Assembly (NCBI GenBank): GCA_017405845.1
Contig: JAFQZQ010000007.1
Span: 1 to 54,837, forward strand
Reading direction: 5' to 3'
From: Mogibacterium sp.
GTDB lineage: Bacteria > Bacillota > Clostridia > Peptostreptococcales > Anaerovoracaceae
Length of the DNA stretch: 54,837 nt
Shown here: positions 17,198 through 25,877 of the stretch, piece by piece
Position numbering within the stretch: the stretch's first letter is position 1
Layout of the letters: each line of letters begins with the position of its first letter
Notes under the pieces: generated by a model
Told to the model about the DNA's origin: nothing
Database searches by the model: none
What the model saw: only the letters and a program-made list of their open reading frames with translations
Made by a program: the position numbers and the translations under genes

Positions 17198-17536
17198 TCA
17201 CTCAGTATCAAACGAGAGCTTTGCCAGCTGTTCTTCCTGGTCTCTGGCGACGTATATGACTGCGATGACATATACGCACTTACTACCTTCATCGATCCAA
17301 AAATAGATATAATAATTTTTTACTCTCGTTTTGCGAATGCCCTGGCTTCCCCACGGATGTTCATCGATTGTCTTGATGCGGTAAGGTTCATCAGAAAGAG
17401 ATTGGATAGATTGCCGCAGCAAGTTCAACATATTTCTGGCGGTGTCGGGGGCGAGCAGTTCAAATGCAATATATTCTTTGATCGCTGTCAGGTGAGACTT
17501 TGCTTGTCTGACTACTTTGACTTTATATTTTGTCAT
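17198..17536 (-). CDS. RelE/ParE family toxin
   Basis: 112 residues. The start KYKVKVVRQAKSHLTAIKEYIAF is the typical RelE/ParE helix pair, followed by RIKTIDEHPWGSQGIRKTRVKNYYIYFWID and VYVIAVIYVARDQEEQL, the core strands. Family members cut ribosome-bound mRNA or poison gyrase; which applies is not clear. Its start overlaps the last base of the antitoxin stop codon, indicating coupling. Confidence 0.88.
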   Translation of the reverse strand: MTKYKVKVVRQAKSHLTAIKEYIAFELLAPDTARNMLNLLRQSIQSLSDEPYRIKTIDEHPWGSQGIRKTRVKNYYIYFWIDEGSKCVYVIAVIYVARDQEEQLAKLSFDTE

Positions 17537-17850
17537 TATAAACCTTCCGTAAGCTCATCAAAGACTTCATCTACATTTTGGGCGTCATCAGCCTTAGCCT
17601 GTTCGAGCCCAACGGCCATCATTTTATTGAATTCCTTGTCGGACATTAGATCCCTTGATGGTACAGCTCTCGGGATCGTCAGCGGAAATGGTATGCCGTT
17701 GTGAAGGATTATTTGTCTGTAGAACATATCTATTGCAACTGAGCGGGGGATCCCCATCTTTGCAAGTATCGCTTCGGCATCAGTTTTGACACTCTGCTGG
17801 ATTCTGGCATTTACATTCGCGGTCTTGTTTACTGACATATGATTCACCAC
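17536..17850 (-). CDS. RelB/DinJ family antitoxin
   Basis: 104 residues. The N-terminus (VNARIQQSVKTDAEAILAKMGIPRSVAIDMFYRQIILHNGIPFPLTI in outline) matches RelB/DinJ ribbon-helix-helix antitoxins, and the acidic C-terminal tail (QAKADDAQNVDEVFDELTEG) would wrap the toxin. It is upstream of and overlapping the toxin gene, the usual order, and probably represses their shared promoter at about 17860-17900 on the minus strand. It would stabilise the element. Confidence 0.88.
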   Translation of the reverse strand: MVNHMSVNKTANVNARIQQSVKTDAEAILAKMGIPRSVAIDMFYRQIILHNGIPFPLTIPRAVPSRDLMSDKEFNKMMAVGLEQAKADDAQNVDEVFDELTEGL

Positions 17851-17939
17851 TTTCGAGATTGCATAATTTGTATTACAATTTGATTATATGCTATTGTGCA
17901 TCGATTCGCAATACAAATGATAACATCAAAAGATGGCAA

Positions 17940-18136
17940 ATGGAGAAATACGCGAGAGTCGAACTTCGACTCTCCTAATGTGCTGGAGAAACTTGAGGAG
18001 AGATTACATCGCGATTTCGCAAAAGTCGCAAATGAATGAGGCTTTTGATGAAATAAATGGGTTGATACTTTTTCTACAAGCTGCAGCCCAGTAATTGCAA
18101 GGGGTTCAAAAACACGAATCTCGTCATCAGCTCCAA
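17940..18136. repeat. 197-bp direct repeat ending in attachment core C
   Basis: Second copy of the 13951-14147 repeat, with a perfect GAGAGTCGAA/TTCGACTCTC palindrome at 17954-17974 and core CATCAGCTCCAAGA at 18125-18138. It marks the right end of segment II. Confidence 0.8.
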
Positions 18137-18141
18137 GAATT

Positions 18142-18172
18142 GGCCCCGGAAGGCAACTTCCGGGGCCTTTGC
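18142..18172 (+). terminator. Terminator directly after attachment core C
   Basis: Perfect 10-bp stem 18142-18151 with 18158-18167 (GGCCCCGGAA/TTCCGGGGCC) then TTTGCT. Nearly the same sequence recurs at 27329 after prephenate dehydratase. Confidence 0.75.
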
Positions 18173-18530
18173 TATTGCTGGATTTCGTTGAAATTTCAAC
18201 GTGTTCAGCATTTAGCCTTCCCGCCGCACAACGCCGGAAAACGCTGCACAAACCCACAAGACTGGAGGAATTTCGGGGGATGCACTGGGGGTACATCTCC
18301 ATAGGTGAAGTTATATTTCCCTGAAATCAAAATCCAGTGTTTTCAACGGGTACAGGCTGCACTTCGAATACGGTATGAAACTCCAGAACCGCACCCACGT
18401 TTTTCTTTCTTCTAATGGGACGCCATCTATTTTTTTCTACCCTCCGAGATAAAACTGCCATTTTCATGAAAAAGCATCCAGCAGATGTGGGATATTTCTC
18501 CACGGTTATACCGGACAGGAGGAAAGACTG
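18173..18530. other. Left arm of segment III and relaxase upstream region
   Basis: No gene supported. It contains a perfect 16-base palindrome at 18186-18201 (CGTTGAAA/TTTCAACG), whose half is also left of cores A and F, and AACGCCGG/AACGCTGC motifs. The relaxase origin of transfer would be expected around here, but I see no nick site I can name. Confidence 0.4.
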
Positions 18531-19871
18531 ATGGCAGTGACAAAGATATGGCCGATCAAGAACAGTTTCGCTGCGCCGATCATTTATGTGCAGAACAGTG
18601 AGAAGACTCTTAATCCGAACGCAGGCATGTCGGAGGAATCCCTGCAGGCACTTGAGGACGTCATCGAGTATGCGGCCAACGAAGACAAGACCGAGATGAA
18701 GTACTATGTCAGCACGATCAACTGCAACAAGAGATGTGCCAGGGATGAATTCGCCATGGTCAAGAAGAGATTCGGCAAGGAAGGCGGTATCGTAGCATTC
18801 CATGCCTATCAGAGCTTTGCTCCGGGTGAGGTCAATCCGTCTGAAGCACACAGCATCGGTGTTGAACTGGCGAGGAGGTTATGGGGAGACAGGTTCCAGA
18901 TCGTTGTCGCAACTCATGTAAATACAGCTGCGGTCCATAATCATCTGGTCATCAATTCGATCTCCTTCAAAGACGGCAAACGATTCCACGGCTGCAGGGA
19001 GACGACAGGTATGCTGAGAGAAATGTCTGACCGCATTTGTCAGGAGCACGGGCTGTCCGTGATAAAGAATCCTAAGGGACAGCGAGTGAATACTTATCTG
19101 TATAAGATGGAGCGGGCAGGGATGCCGACCAGATACAATGTCGCACGGAAATCTATCGATGAAGCGATCGCGCTCAGCCTTACGATCGAGGAGTTCAAGG
19201 CGGAGCTCAGAAGCCGCGGATACAGCTATCGCTTTGATCCGCAGCGTAAGTACTGGACAATAACACCACCGTGCTGGAAGAAGCCGATCAGGATCCATCA
19301 GCTCGGAGAGAACTACACCCGTGAGAGCATAGAGCGTCGGATTTACGAGAACGATCCGTCAGTCAGGACGGAGAGAGTTAGGCAGCAGTACCACAGATCG
19401 AATCACTACAATCTGCGAAGACGCATCGACCGCATCATGGGACGAAGTGGACTTGAGAAGCTTTATCTCAGGTACTGTTATGAACTTGGATATCTGCCGA
19501 AGTATCAGCAGAATCCGACCAAACTCCACATACTGCTGAAGGAAGACCTGCTGAAGTGTGATCAGTACTCGGAACAGGCGAAGCTCCTGTCAAAGTACCA
19601 TGTAAACACCGATGAAGATCTTTCTCAGCTTATGGTGATGCTAGAGGATAAGATGCAGTCCGTATCCGAAGAGAGAGATGAGATGCGCAAGGTAACCAGA
19701 CGGAATATCCCCATTGCTCAGATAGATGCTGCCAGAGACAAAGTGACTGAACTGACTGCTGAACTCAGGAAGGAACTCAAGGTGTGTTCGCAGGTGCAGG
19801 AGCGCTCTGATCATGTCAGGGAAAACCTTGAGATTATTGACAGAGACCGACAGCGTGAAAAAGCGAGGTAG
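18531..19871 (+). CDS. MobA/VirD2-type relaxase
   Basis: 446 residues. The relaxase fold (about 1-170) carries GGIVAFHAYQSFAPGEVNPSEA and the His triad THVNTAAVHNHLVINS (His-x6-His-x-His, motif III), which binds the metal for nicking at oriT. The catalytic Tyr should lie in the N-terminal part (TEMKYYVST is the candidate). A helical C-terminal region (about 330-446) may contact DNA or the coupling protein. RBS CAGGAGG upstream of ATG. No MobC-like accessory or coupling protein gene is nearby, so the element would be mobilised by another conjugative system, if functional. Confidence 0.92.
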   Translation: MAVTKIWPIKNSFAAPIIYVQNSEKTLNPNAGMSEESLQALEDVIEYAANEDKTEMKYYVSTINCNKRCARDEFAMVKKRFGKEGGIVAFHAYQSFAPGEVNPSEAHSIGVELARRLWGDRFQIVVATHVNTAAVHNHLVINSISFKDGKRFHGCRETTGMLREMSDRICQEHGLSVIKNPKGQRVNTYLYKMERAGMPTRYNVARKSIDEAIALSLTIEEFKAELRSRGYSYRFDPQRKYWTITPPCWKKPIRIHQLGENYTRESIERRIYENDPSVRTERVRQQYHRSNHYNLRRRIDRIMGRSGLEKLYLRYCYELGYLPKYQQNPTKLHILLKEDLLKCDQYSEQAKLLSKYHVNTDEDLSQLMVMLEDKMQSVSEERDEMRKVTRRNIPIAQIDAARDKVTELTAELRKELKVCSQVQERSDHVRENLEIIDRDRQREKAR

Positions 19872-19919
19872 TACCCTGCAAAAAGTGTGCCTTTTCGGGG
19901 CCATTTTGCTCAAAAAAGC

Positions 19920-20020
19920 CTGGTGACGACCAGAAAAAAACGAGGGTGTTTTTAAAAAAGGATATACGGGTCGATGAGAAAAAAACATAAGACAAAAAAG
20001 CTGGTGACGACCAGAAAAAA
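19920..20020. repeat. Two 20-base hairpin repeats
   Basis: The sequence CTGGTGACGACCAGAAAAAA occurs twice, at 19920-19939 and 20001-20020. Each folds as a CTGGT/ACCAG hairpin followed by an A-run. The pair sits between the relaxase and the next gene, the second copy just before its ribosome site. Confidence 0.7.
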
Positions 20021-20034
20021 GCAAGGAGGTCCAT

Positions 20035-20334
20035 GTGGCAAAAAGAGGGTTAAGAGAAGAGCGTGAGACGATCATTCGATTCGATGAAACCGATGAACCT
20101 GTGATCATTTACACATTCAACGCTGACCTGAAGAGAAGACTGAAGGACTTTGCAAGGAAATACCCTGACTTATGCAGAAAGACCGTTGAGGATAAAGAAT
20201 ATGGCGGCATGACATATGAGCTTGAAAAGTCCAGACTTCAGATCAGGTTTACGGCACCATACAGCAAGGAGCGTAGAAAAACAGCCGGAGAATCTGTAAG
20301 AAAGAACAGGACATCAATAGGTAAAGACAAATAA
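20035..20334 (+). CDS. Conserved-looking small protein of mobile element
   Basis: 99 residues from a GTG start 5 bases after AAGGAGGT. Highly charged; the central part (ETDEPVIIYTFNADLKRRLKDFARKYP) and the end (RLQIRFTAPYSKERRKTA) suggest a compact alpha/beta fold with a basic tail. I do not recognise the family. Its place directly after the relaxase suggests a mobilisation or accessory role, which is inference only. Confidence 0.65.
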   Translation: MAKRGLREERETIIRFDETDEPVIIYTFNADLKRRLKDFARKYPDLCRKTVEDKEYGGMTYELEKSRLQIRFTAPYSKERRKTAGESVRKNRTSIGKDK

Positions 20335-20441
20335 GGAGTATGACTCCCAATTATTATGATTATTGCAGAAGGGAGATGATTGAATGAATCCGGGAGGAGA
20401 TGCAGCAGAACAGGTCGTGAGGTTGTCACTAGAAGGAGTGG

Positions 20442-21060
20442 AAGTCGCGGCTAGTTGGCGGAGGCCTTGCCGGTATGCAGGCCGCTATAACATCTGCTGA
20501 ACTGGGACATGATGTAACACTGTATGAAGCATCAGGGAAACTTGGCGGACAGTGGTTACTGGCAGCAGTACCTCCACACAAAGAAAGGTTCAATACTCAG
20601 ACATACTGGATGACAAGAGAATTAGACAGCAAAGGAGTGAAGGTACTTCTTAATACAGCTTTTGATGAAGAAACAGCAGCCTCTGAGAAGTACGACGCTG
20701 TCATCGTTGCAACGGGTTCAAGACCTGTGAAGCCTCCAATCCCGGGAATAGATCTGCCGAACGTCGTACAGGCGCATGATGTGCTGAGAATGGATGTTAA
20801 GCTTGCACGTGGCGAGAATATCGTAGTGATCGGCGGAGGCTCTGTAGGAAGTGAAACAGCAGCATACCTTGCAGCACACTGCAATCAGGTAACCATTCTT
20901 GAAATGGTAGATACTATTGCGGCTGATAATGGAATGAAACGTGCGCAGCTGATGGCAACACTCCAGCAACTCCATGTCAATGCAGTGACGGGAGCAAAGG
21001 TCACTTCTACAGTCATCGACTATCTCTGTGGAGAAAACGTGGCTTTCTCCCTCGGTCGAA
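20442..21060 (+). pseudogene. Fragment of FAD/NAD(P)-binding oxidoreductase (2-enoate reductase-like)
   Basis: About 200 residues matching the C-terminal pyridine nucleotide half of old-yellow-enzyme-type NADH:flavin oxidoreductases. It starts mid-fold at LVGGGLAGMQAAITSAELGHDVTLYE, includes GGQWLLAAVPPHK, the NAD motif VIGGGSVGSETAAYLA and VIVATGSRP. The N-terminal flavin barrel with its start codon is missing and the end is cut near 21040, where an unrelated sequence begins. Non-functional. Confidence 0.8.
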
Positions 21061-21242
21061 CCATCAGGCAATGATACTGTAAGTGTTGCTACGCCATCAT
21101 AGAGGCTGAGGTGCTGTATCAGGTCATCCCTAATGGCGCCGTCCATTTTGAGGACTAACCGGCCCGGGTCGAGAGGTCTGTGAAAATAATCATTCTGCAC
21201 ATCTGTAGCGAACTGAACTCGGAATGAAGAATTGCATGGCAC
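21041..21242 (-). pseudogene. N-terminal fragment of an unrecognised protein
   Basis: On the minus strand, ATG 21242 opens a protein-like stretch of about 67 residues (DVQNDYFHRPLDPGRLVLKM, then LIQHLSLYDGVATLTVSLPD) ending where the oxidoreductase fragment begins. It vaguely resembles N-termini of phage baseplate-type proteins. The junction is consistent with a deletion or recombination that fused two gene pieces tail to tail. Confidence 0.35.
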
Positions 21243-21253
21243 AATCTTTGTTA

Positions 21254-21455
21254 ACCGTCGAACGAAGGTGCCTGCGGTTTACCGCTTACGTATCAAACGT
21301 TGAAAATGGGCATCTGATACGGAAGTTCGTAAGGGTACAGAGAGAAAAACTTCCGTCCTAAACGCTGAAAACGGGCATCTTATACGGAAGTTCGTAAGGG
21401 TACAGAGAGAGAAACTTCCGTCCCAAACGTCGGAAACAGGCATCCGGGACGGAAG
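21254..21455 (+). repeat. 65-bp structured tandem repeat
   Basis: ACGGAAG starts recur at 21319, 21384 and 21449, an exact 65-bp period, giving about 2.5 units. Each unit contains ACGGAAGTT (21319-21327) pairing with AACTTCCGT (21348-21356). Between units, GTATCA/TGATAC (21290, 21315) in one copy becomes GTCCC/GGGAC (21420, 21446) in another. No gene overlaps. Confidence 0.75.
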
Positions 21456-21548
21456 TCAGGGATCGAAGAATTCATATCGGCGCCGCGAAGCGGTCGCAGA
21501 CCCGTGATCTCCGTCGCTGAGCTCCTCCAGTAACAGCTCCACTGAAGA

Positions 21549-21579
21549 GGACTGGTTCAGGTCTAACCAGTCCTTTTTT
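21549..21579 (+). terminator. Rho-independent terminator (bidirectional)
   Basis: Perfect 9-bp stem (21549-21557 with 21565-21573, GGACTGGTT/AACCAGTCC) and a run of Ts, directly after an AACAGCTCCA attachment-like remnant (21532-21541). It also overlaps the 3' end of the minus-strand membrane gene. Confidence 0.8.
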
Positions 21580-21823
21580 CGTGAGTCCCATTATGAAAGT
21601 CATGGTTGAATGAGTATACGATTATAAGAACCAATGAAATGAATGCCGGGTATCCGGTGAAGACGGCCATCCAGCTCCAGTGGTTCAGTGCCCATATCTG
21701 GACTATGCTCCATACTCCCAAACCGACAGCACCGGCAATGACAGCACAAAGCAAAATAATCACCGTGTATTTGGCCTTTTCCGTCCAATCCTGCCTGTCT
21801 ATCCAATTCCAAAGATATTTCAT
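21563..21823 (-). CDS. Small two-span membrane protein
   Basis: 86 residues with two hydrophobic spans (about 19-40 and 50-71) and charged termini. An AAAGGAG ribosome site lies upstream on the minus strand. No family recognised; it resembles small hypothetical membrane proteins of Clostridia. Divergent from the phosphate transporter, 198 bases away, so it might share its control region. Confidence 0.6.
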   Translation of the reverse strand: MKYLWNWIDRQDWTEKAKYTVIILLCAVIAGAVGLGVWSIVQIWALNHWSWMAVFTGYPAFISLVLIIVYSFNHDFHNGTHEKRTG

Positions 21824-21918
21824 TTGCCTCCGGCTCCTTTCTTTTGATGTCTACAGGGTACGTGAGCAAAGTAAAAGGAAAAAGCATGTACATGTAAAAA
21901 ATGTGTAAACAGAGGAAC

Positions 21919-21970
21919 TTTACATACTTTTTACATTAGGCTGCATTCCCGTTTTACATTCAGTCTGTAA
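21919..21970 (+). promoter_or_regulatory. Candidate PhoP boxes upstream of phosphate transporter
   Basis: TTTACA occurs at 21919, 21930 and 21953: an 11-base step and then a 23-base step, matching the helical phasing of PhoP direct repeats in Bacillota. TGTAA near 21966 may be a further half-site. The downstream genes include a PhoP/PhoR pair, supporting autoregulation under phosphate limitation. Confidence 0.6.
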
Positions 21971-22021
21971 TATGAAGCCGGTCAAATAAATTAGAAATGA
22001 AAGGAAAATGTAAAATAAGAT

Positions 22022-23818
22022 ATGGACATATTTGATATTCTGACAATGGTCGGCGGACTGGCAATGTTTCTGTACGGAATGAGCGTTATGGGTGACGGCC
22101 TTATGAGATTCTCCGGAGGGAAACTTGAGAGGATTCTCGAAAAACTTACAGACAGAAGGATCAAGGGACTGCTGCTGGGCGTGGCGGTCACCGCGGCGAT
22201 ACAGTCGTCTTCAGCTACAACAGTAATGGTCGTAGGTTTTGTGAACTCCGGGATCATGAAGCTCAATCAGGCAGTCGGAGTAATTATGGGAGCCAACATC
22301 GGTACTACGGTCACTTCATGGATACTGTCGCTGACGGGCATCCAGAGCGACAATGTGATACTCAGCCTCCTCAAGCCGAGCGCTTTTGCACCGGTCCTTG
22401 CAGCTGTTGGTATATATATGTATATGAAGGGCAAGGACGGCAGCCGCAGCAAGAACGGAGGCATGATCCTTCTGGGCTTTGCTGTTCTTATGTTCGGCAT
22501 GGAGACAATGAGCGGCGCCGTTGCGCCACTAAGCGAGAGTCCTGCTTTTGTGCGGATCCTGACGCTGTTCTCGAATCCGCTGTTCGGCATCGCGGCTGGA
22601 GCGATCGTGACTGCAGCCATCCAGAGCTCATCGGCATCTGTCGGTATCCTGCAAGCTCTGTGCATATCCGGCGCGATCAATTATTCTGCAGCGATCCCTA
22701 TAATCATGGGCCAGAATATAGGCACATGCGTTACAGCGATGCTTTCTTCGATGGGCGCAAGCACCAATGCCAGAAGAACTTCGTTTATACACCTATACTT
22801 CAACCTTATCGGAACGGTGGTATTTACAACTCTGTTCTATGTGGTTCATCACTTCGTGACTCTCGATTTTGTCAGCCAGCCGGCTACAGCAGCGGGAATC
22901 GCCGTGATACACAGTTTATTCAATATAGCCTGCACTATAATGCTCTTCCCGTTCGGGGACAAACTCGTAAAACTTGCAATCAGAACCGTGCCTGATACCG
23001 GCGATACCGATATCGAGATCAGGGCAAAAAGAGCGTCTGAAATGGGCCTTGACGAAAGATTCCTTGAGAGACCGTCGTTTGCGATCCAAAGATGCAAGGT
23101 TGCTGCCAACGAGATGGCAGACAAGGCGAGCGATGCCTTTATGCTTGCGATGGATGTCCTGAAAAATTATGATAAGGACAAGGCTGATGCGGTCATCAGG
23201 CTCGAGCAGGAATGCGATGAATACGAGGATATCATAGGTACATATATGGTAAAGCTCTCGGGAAGAGATCTGTCCCGTGAAGACAGCCAGCTGATGTCGC
23301 TGGTGCTGCATGCGATAAATGACTATGAGAGAATATCCGATCATGCAATCAATGTGGTAGAAGCAGCACAGGAAATGCAGACAAGAGAGATCAGTATGAC
23401 ATCCTACGGAAACCTTGAACTGGATTCCTTCGGAACCGCGATCAAGGATATCTTAATGATCACAGGGGAAGCGTTTATAAGCAATGACCGCAGCAAAGCC
23501 AGACAGGTAGAGCCGCTTGAAGAAGTAGTAGACAACCTCAGTGCAGAAATGAGGCAGAGGCATATAGAGAGGCTGCGCAAAGGTATATGCTCGATGGAGG
23601 CAGGTATCATACTGGAAGATATCCTGATCTATTTTGAAAGAGTCTCTGATCATTGCTCCAATATTGCGCTCTGCTTAATTGAGATAGGCGAAGATTCATT
23701 CGGACGTCACGAATACGTAAGCGAAAGAACGAAGGGAAGCGACCCTGATTTCCAGAACACATACACACTCATGAGGAACCGGTACACACTGCCTAAGGTT
23801 CAGGAAGGAACAGTCTGA
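22022..23818 (+). CDS. Na+/phosphate cotransporter family protein with PhoU-like domain (NptA-like)
   Basis: 598 residues. The membrane half (1-320) has two inverted NptA repeats, each with the signature AAIQSSSAT (about 58-66) and AAIQSSSAS (about 200-208), plus MGANIGTTVTSW and MGQNIGTCVTA. The cytoplasmic half (about 340-580) is PhoU-like, helical, with LHAINDYERISDHAINV and YFERVSDHCSNIALC, including the acidic metal-binding E(R)xxDH patterns. It imports phosphate with sodium and may sense flux. Two bases separate it from the response regulator, so the three genes form one operon. Confidence 0.93.
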   Translation: MDIFDILTMVGGLAMFLYGMSVMGDGLMRFSGGKLERILEKLTDRRIKGLLLGVAVTAAIQSSSATTVMVVGFVNSGIMKLNQAVGVIMGANIGTTVTSWILSLTGIQSDNVILSLLKPSAFAPVLAAVGIYMYMKGKDGSRSKNGGMILLGFAVLMFGMETMSGAVAPLSESPAFVRILTLFSNPLFGIAAGAIVTAAIQSSSASVGILQALCISGAINYSAAIPIIMGQNIGTCVTAMLSSMGASTNARRTSFIHLYFNLIGTVVFTTLFYVVHHFVTLDFVSQPATAAGIAVIHSLFNIACTIMLFPFGDKLVKLAIRTVPDTGDTDIEIRAKRASEMGLDERFLERPSFAIQRCKVAANEMADKASDAFMLAMDVLKNYDKDKADAVIRLEQECDEYEDIIGTYMVKLSGRDLSREDSQLMSLVLHAINDYERISDHAINVVEAAQEMQTREISMTSYGNLELDSFGTAIKDILMITGEAFISNDRSKARQVEPLEEVVDNLSAEMRQRHIERLRKGICSMEAGIILEDILIYFERVSDHCSNIALCLIEIGEDSFGRHEYVSERTKGSDPDFQNTYTLMRNRYTLPKVQEGTV

Positions 23819-23820
23819 TA

Positions 23821-24504
23821 ATGGCACTTATCTATATTGTAGAAGACGATCCGGCAATACGCGAAATAGAAGAGATGGCACTCAGGAACAGCAACCACAC
23901 CGTTGAGTCCTATGAGAATGCAGCAGACTTTTTTGCCGGGATCGAACGCAAAGCGCCTGACCTTGTACTGCTGGATGTGATGCTGCCCGGTGAAGACGGC
24001 TACAGCATACTCCGTAGGATAAGAAACGATGTCAGGATCAAAGACCTGCCGGTCATAATGATCACTGCCAGGAATACTGAGATGGATCTCATCAAGGGCT
24101 TCGACTACGGTGCTGATGACTATGTGATGAAACCGTTCTCTGTAATGGAGCTGCTGTCGAGGATACGAGCACTTCTGAGAAGGACGAAAAACGACGATAC
24201 TCAGTTCATCACTGCAGGCGATATATGCATTGATCATGAAAAGCATACAGTTACTGCGGCTGGGACAGCGGTCGAACTGACATTCAAGGAATACGAACTT
24301 CTCAGATATATGATGATCAACCTGAATATAGTCCTCACGCGGGAAACGCTGATGCAGAATGTGTGGGGGACAGATTTCGAAGGCGAGTCGAGAACGGTAG
24401 ACATGCACATCAGGACTCTCAGACGCAAGCTGGGCGAAAGCGGCAGATATATAAGGACTGTACGCAATGTCGGATATGTCATAGATGGGACAGAGAGGGA
24501 ATAG
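23821..24504 (+). CDS. phoP: OmpR/PhoB-type response regulator (PhoP-like)
   Basis: 227 residues. The receiver (1-120) has the acidic pair in IYIVEDDPA, phospho-acceptor Asp in LVLLDVMLPGEDGY, Thr in ITARN and Lys in DYVMKPFS. The winged-helix effector (130-227) has FKEYELLRYMMINLN and RTVDMHIRTLRRKLGE. With the NptA-like transporter and PAS-less kinase it makes a phosphate-type unit; the symbol rests on context and the upstream TTTACA repeats. Confidence 0.85.
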   Translation: MALIYIVEDDPAIREIEEMALRNSNHTVESYENAADFFAGIERKAPDLVLLDVMLPGEDGYSILRRIRNDVRIKDLPVIMITARNTEMDLIKGFDYGADDYVMKPFSVMELLSRIRALLRRTKNDDTQFITAGDICIDHEKHTVTAAGTAVELTFKEYELLRYMMINLNIVLTRETLMQNVWGTDFEGESRTVDMHIRTLRRKLGESGRYIRTVRNVGYVIDGTERE

Positions 24505-24505
24505 A

Positions 24506-25873
24506 GTGGAACAGAAGATAAATATCAGATTAACATTCATAGCACTTCTGGTAGTCGTAACTATTACGGCTGCTAATATTTTGGTTTTTTATAATCTGTT
24601 CAGGACGCAGATAACCAGCAACCTCAAGATGAATGCCAGACTGCTTATGGAGACGGAGGTTTTCCAGAGAGAGTATGATGCTCTGGGAGAAGATCCGGAA
24701 AAACTGAGCAGTTCATCACTGAGCAAACTGAAAACGGGTGATGTGAGGCTAACGTGGATCGCTGAAGACGGCACAGTATTGTTTGACAACGATGCGGGCG
24801 CATCGGGTCTGGCAAATCATCTGGACAGACCGGAAATACAGGAAGCCATGACCGAGGGAGAAGGCGAAAGCATCAGATCCTCGCAGACACTCGGAATGGA
24901 CACGTATTATTACGCGCTTAAGCTTGAGAACGGGACCGTACTCAGAGTATCGACACAGGCGCATGCCATCGCAGGAGTATTCTTCAGATCCATGCCGATC
25001 GTAGCGGTCATTGCTCTCCTGATACTCGGCTTATGCATTGTGATCGGCCATGCTCTTTCAAGGCAGATAATACAGCCTATAGAAAAGATGGCAGAAGATA
25101 TCGACAAGCCGACAAGCGAACCTCCGTATAAAGAGCTTGAGCCTTTTGCAGAGAAGATAAGAACGCAGCACGAGAATCTTCTTGAGGCTGTCAAGACCCG
25201 CCAGGATTTTACAGCCAATGTTTCGCATGAGCTCAAGACGCCTCTTACCGCTATCTCGGGATATGCTGAGCTTATAGAAAACGGCCTTGCGGATCCGGAG
25301 TCTGAAAAGCATATCGCGCAGCAGATAAGGGCCAATGCAGACAGACTGCAGCAGATCATCAATGACACGATACAGCTGTCCAAACTCGATCATGGCGAGA
25401 CAGACAGGACAAATGAAGAATTCGACCTTTATAAAACCGCTTCGGAATGCTGCCGCAATCTGACTGTAAGCGCAGAGAAAAGCGATATTATTCTGACCTG
25501 TGACGGCAGGCCGGCAGTCATCTGGGGAGATGAGGAACTGATCAAGGAAATGATCGAGAATCTGGTCCAGAACAGCATACGCTACAATAATTCAGGCGGA
25601 TATGTTAGGGTGAGCGTCAGAAGAGAGGACGGACACGCAGTACTGTCAGTCAGAGACAACGGACTTGGGATCCCGAAAGAAAAGCAGAGCCGCGTGTTCG
25701 AAAGGTTCTACAGGGTAGACAAGAGCAGGTCCAGAAACAGCGGTGGAACAGGTCTCGGTCTCGCTATAGTTAAACACATCGCAGAGATCCACAATGCAGA
25801 TATCGAACTTGACAGCACTCCTGGCATAGGGACAGAGATAAGTGTGCGCTTTCCTGAGATGAGCAGAGACTAG
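24506..25873 (+). CDS. phoR: Sensor histidine kinase (PhoR-like)
   Basis: 455 residues from GTG 24506, one base after the regulator stop and 5 bases after GAGAGGGA; an in-frame ATG at 24485 lacks a ribosome site. Two membrane spans (about 10-30 and 155-180) bracket an extracytoplasmic sensor region. The HisKA box is NVSHELKTPLTAISGYAEL, with N box EMIENLVQNSIRYN and G boxes VRDNGLGIP and GGTGLGLAIVKHIA. It should phosphorylate the adjacent PhoP-like regulator. Confidence 0.88.
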   Translation: MEQKINIRLTFIALLVVVTITAANILVFYNLFRTQITSNLKMNARLLMETEVFQREYDALGEDPEKLSSSSLSKLKTGDVRLTWIAEDGTVLFDNDAGASGLANHLDRPEIQEAMTEGEGESIRSSQTLGMDTYYYALKLENGTVLRVSTQAHAIAGVFFRSMPIVAVIALLILGLCIVIGHALSRQIIQPIEKMAEDIDKPTSEPPYKELEPFAEKIRTQHENLLEAVKTRQDFTANVSHELKTPLTAISGYAELIENGLADPESEKHIAQQIRANADRLQQIINDTIQLSKLDHGETDRTNEEFDLYKTASECCRNLTVSAEKSDIILTCDGRPAVIWGDEELIKEMIENLVQNSIRYNNSGGYVRVSVRREDGHAVLSVRDNGLGIPKEKQSRVFERFYRVDKSRSRNSGGTGLGLAIVKHIAEIHNADIELDSTPGIGTEISVRFPEMSRD

Positions 25874-25877
25874 ACCA

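Noticed and set aside
18327..18851. Minus-strand 174-codon frame upstream of the relaxase
   Set aside because: Mostly antisense to the relaxase start; no motif or ribosome site.
21287..21455. CRISPR array
   Set aside because: The 65-bp period has no unique spacers and no cas genes are present; the repeat is a contiguous structured unit.
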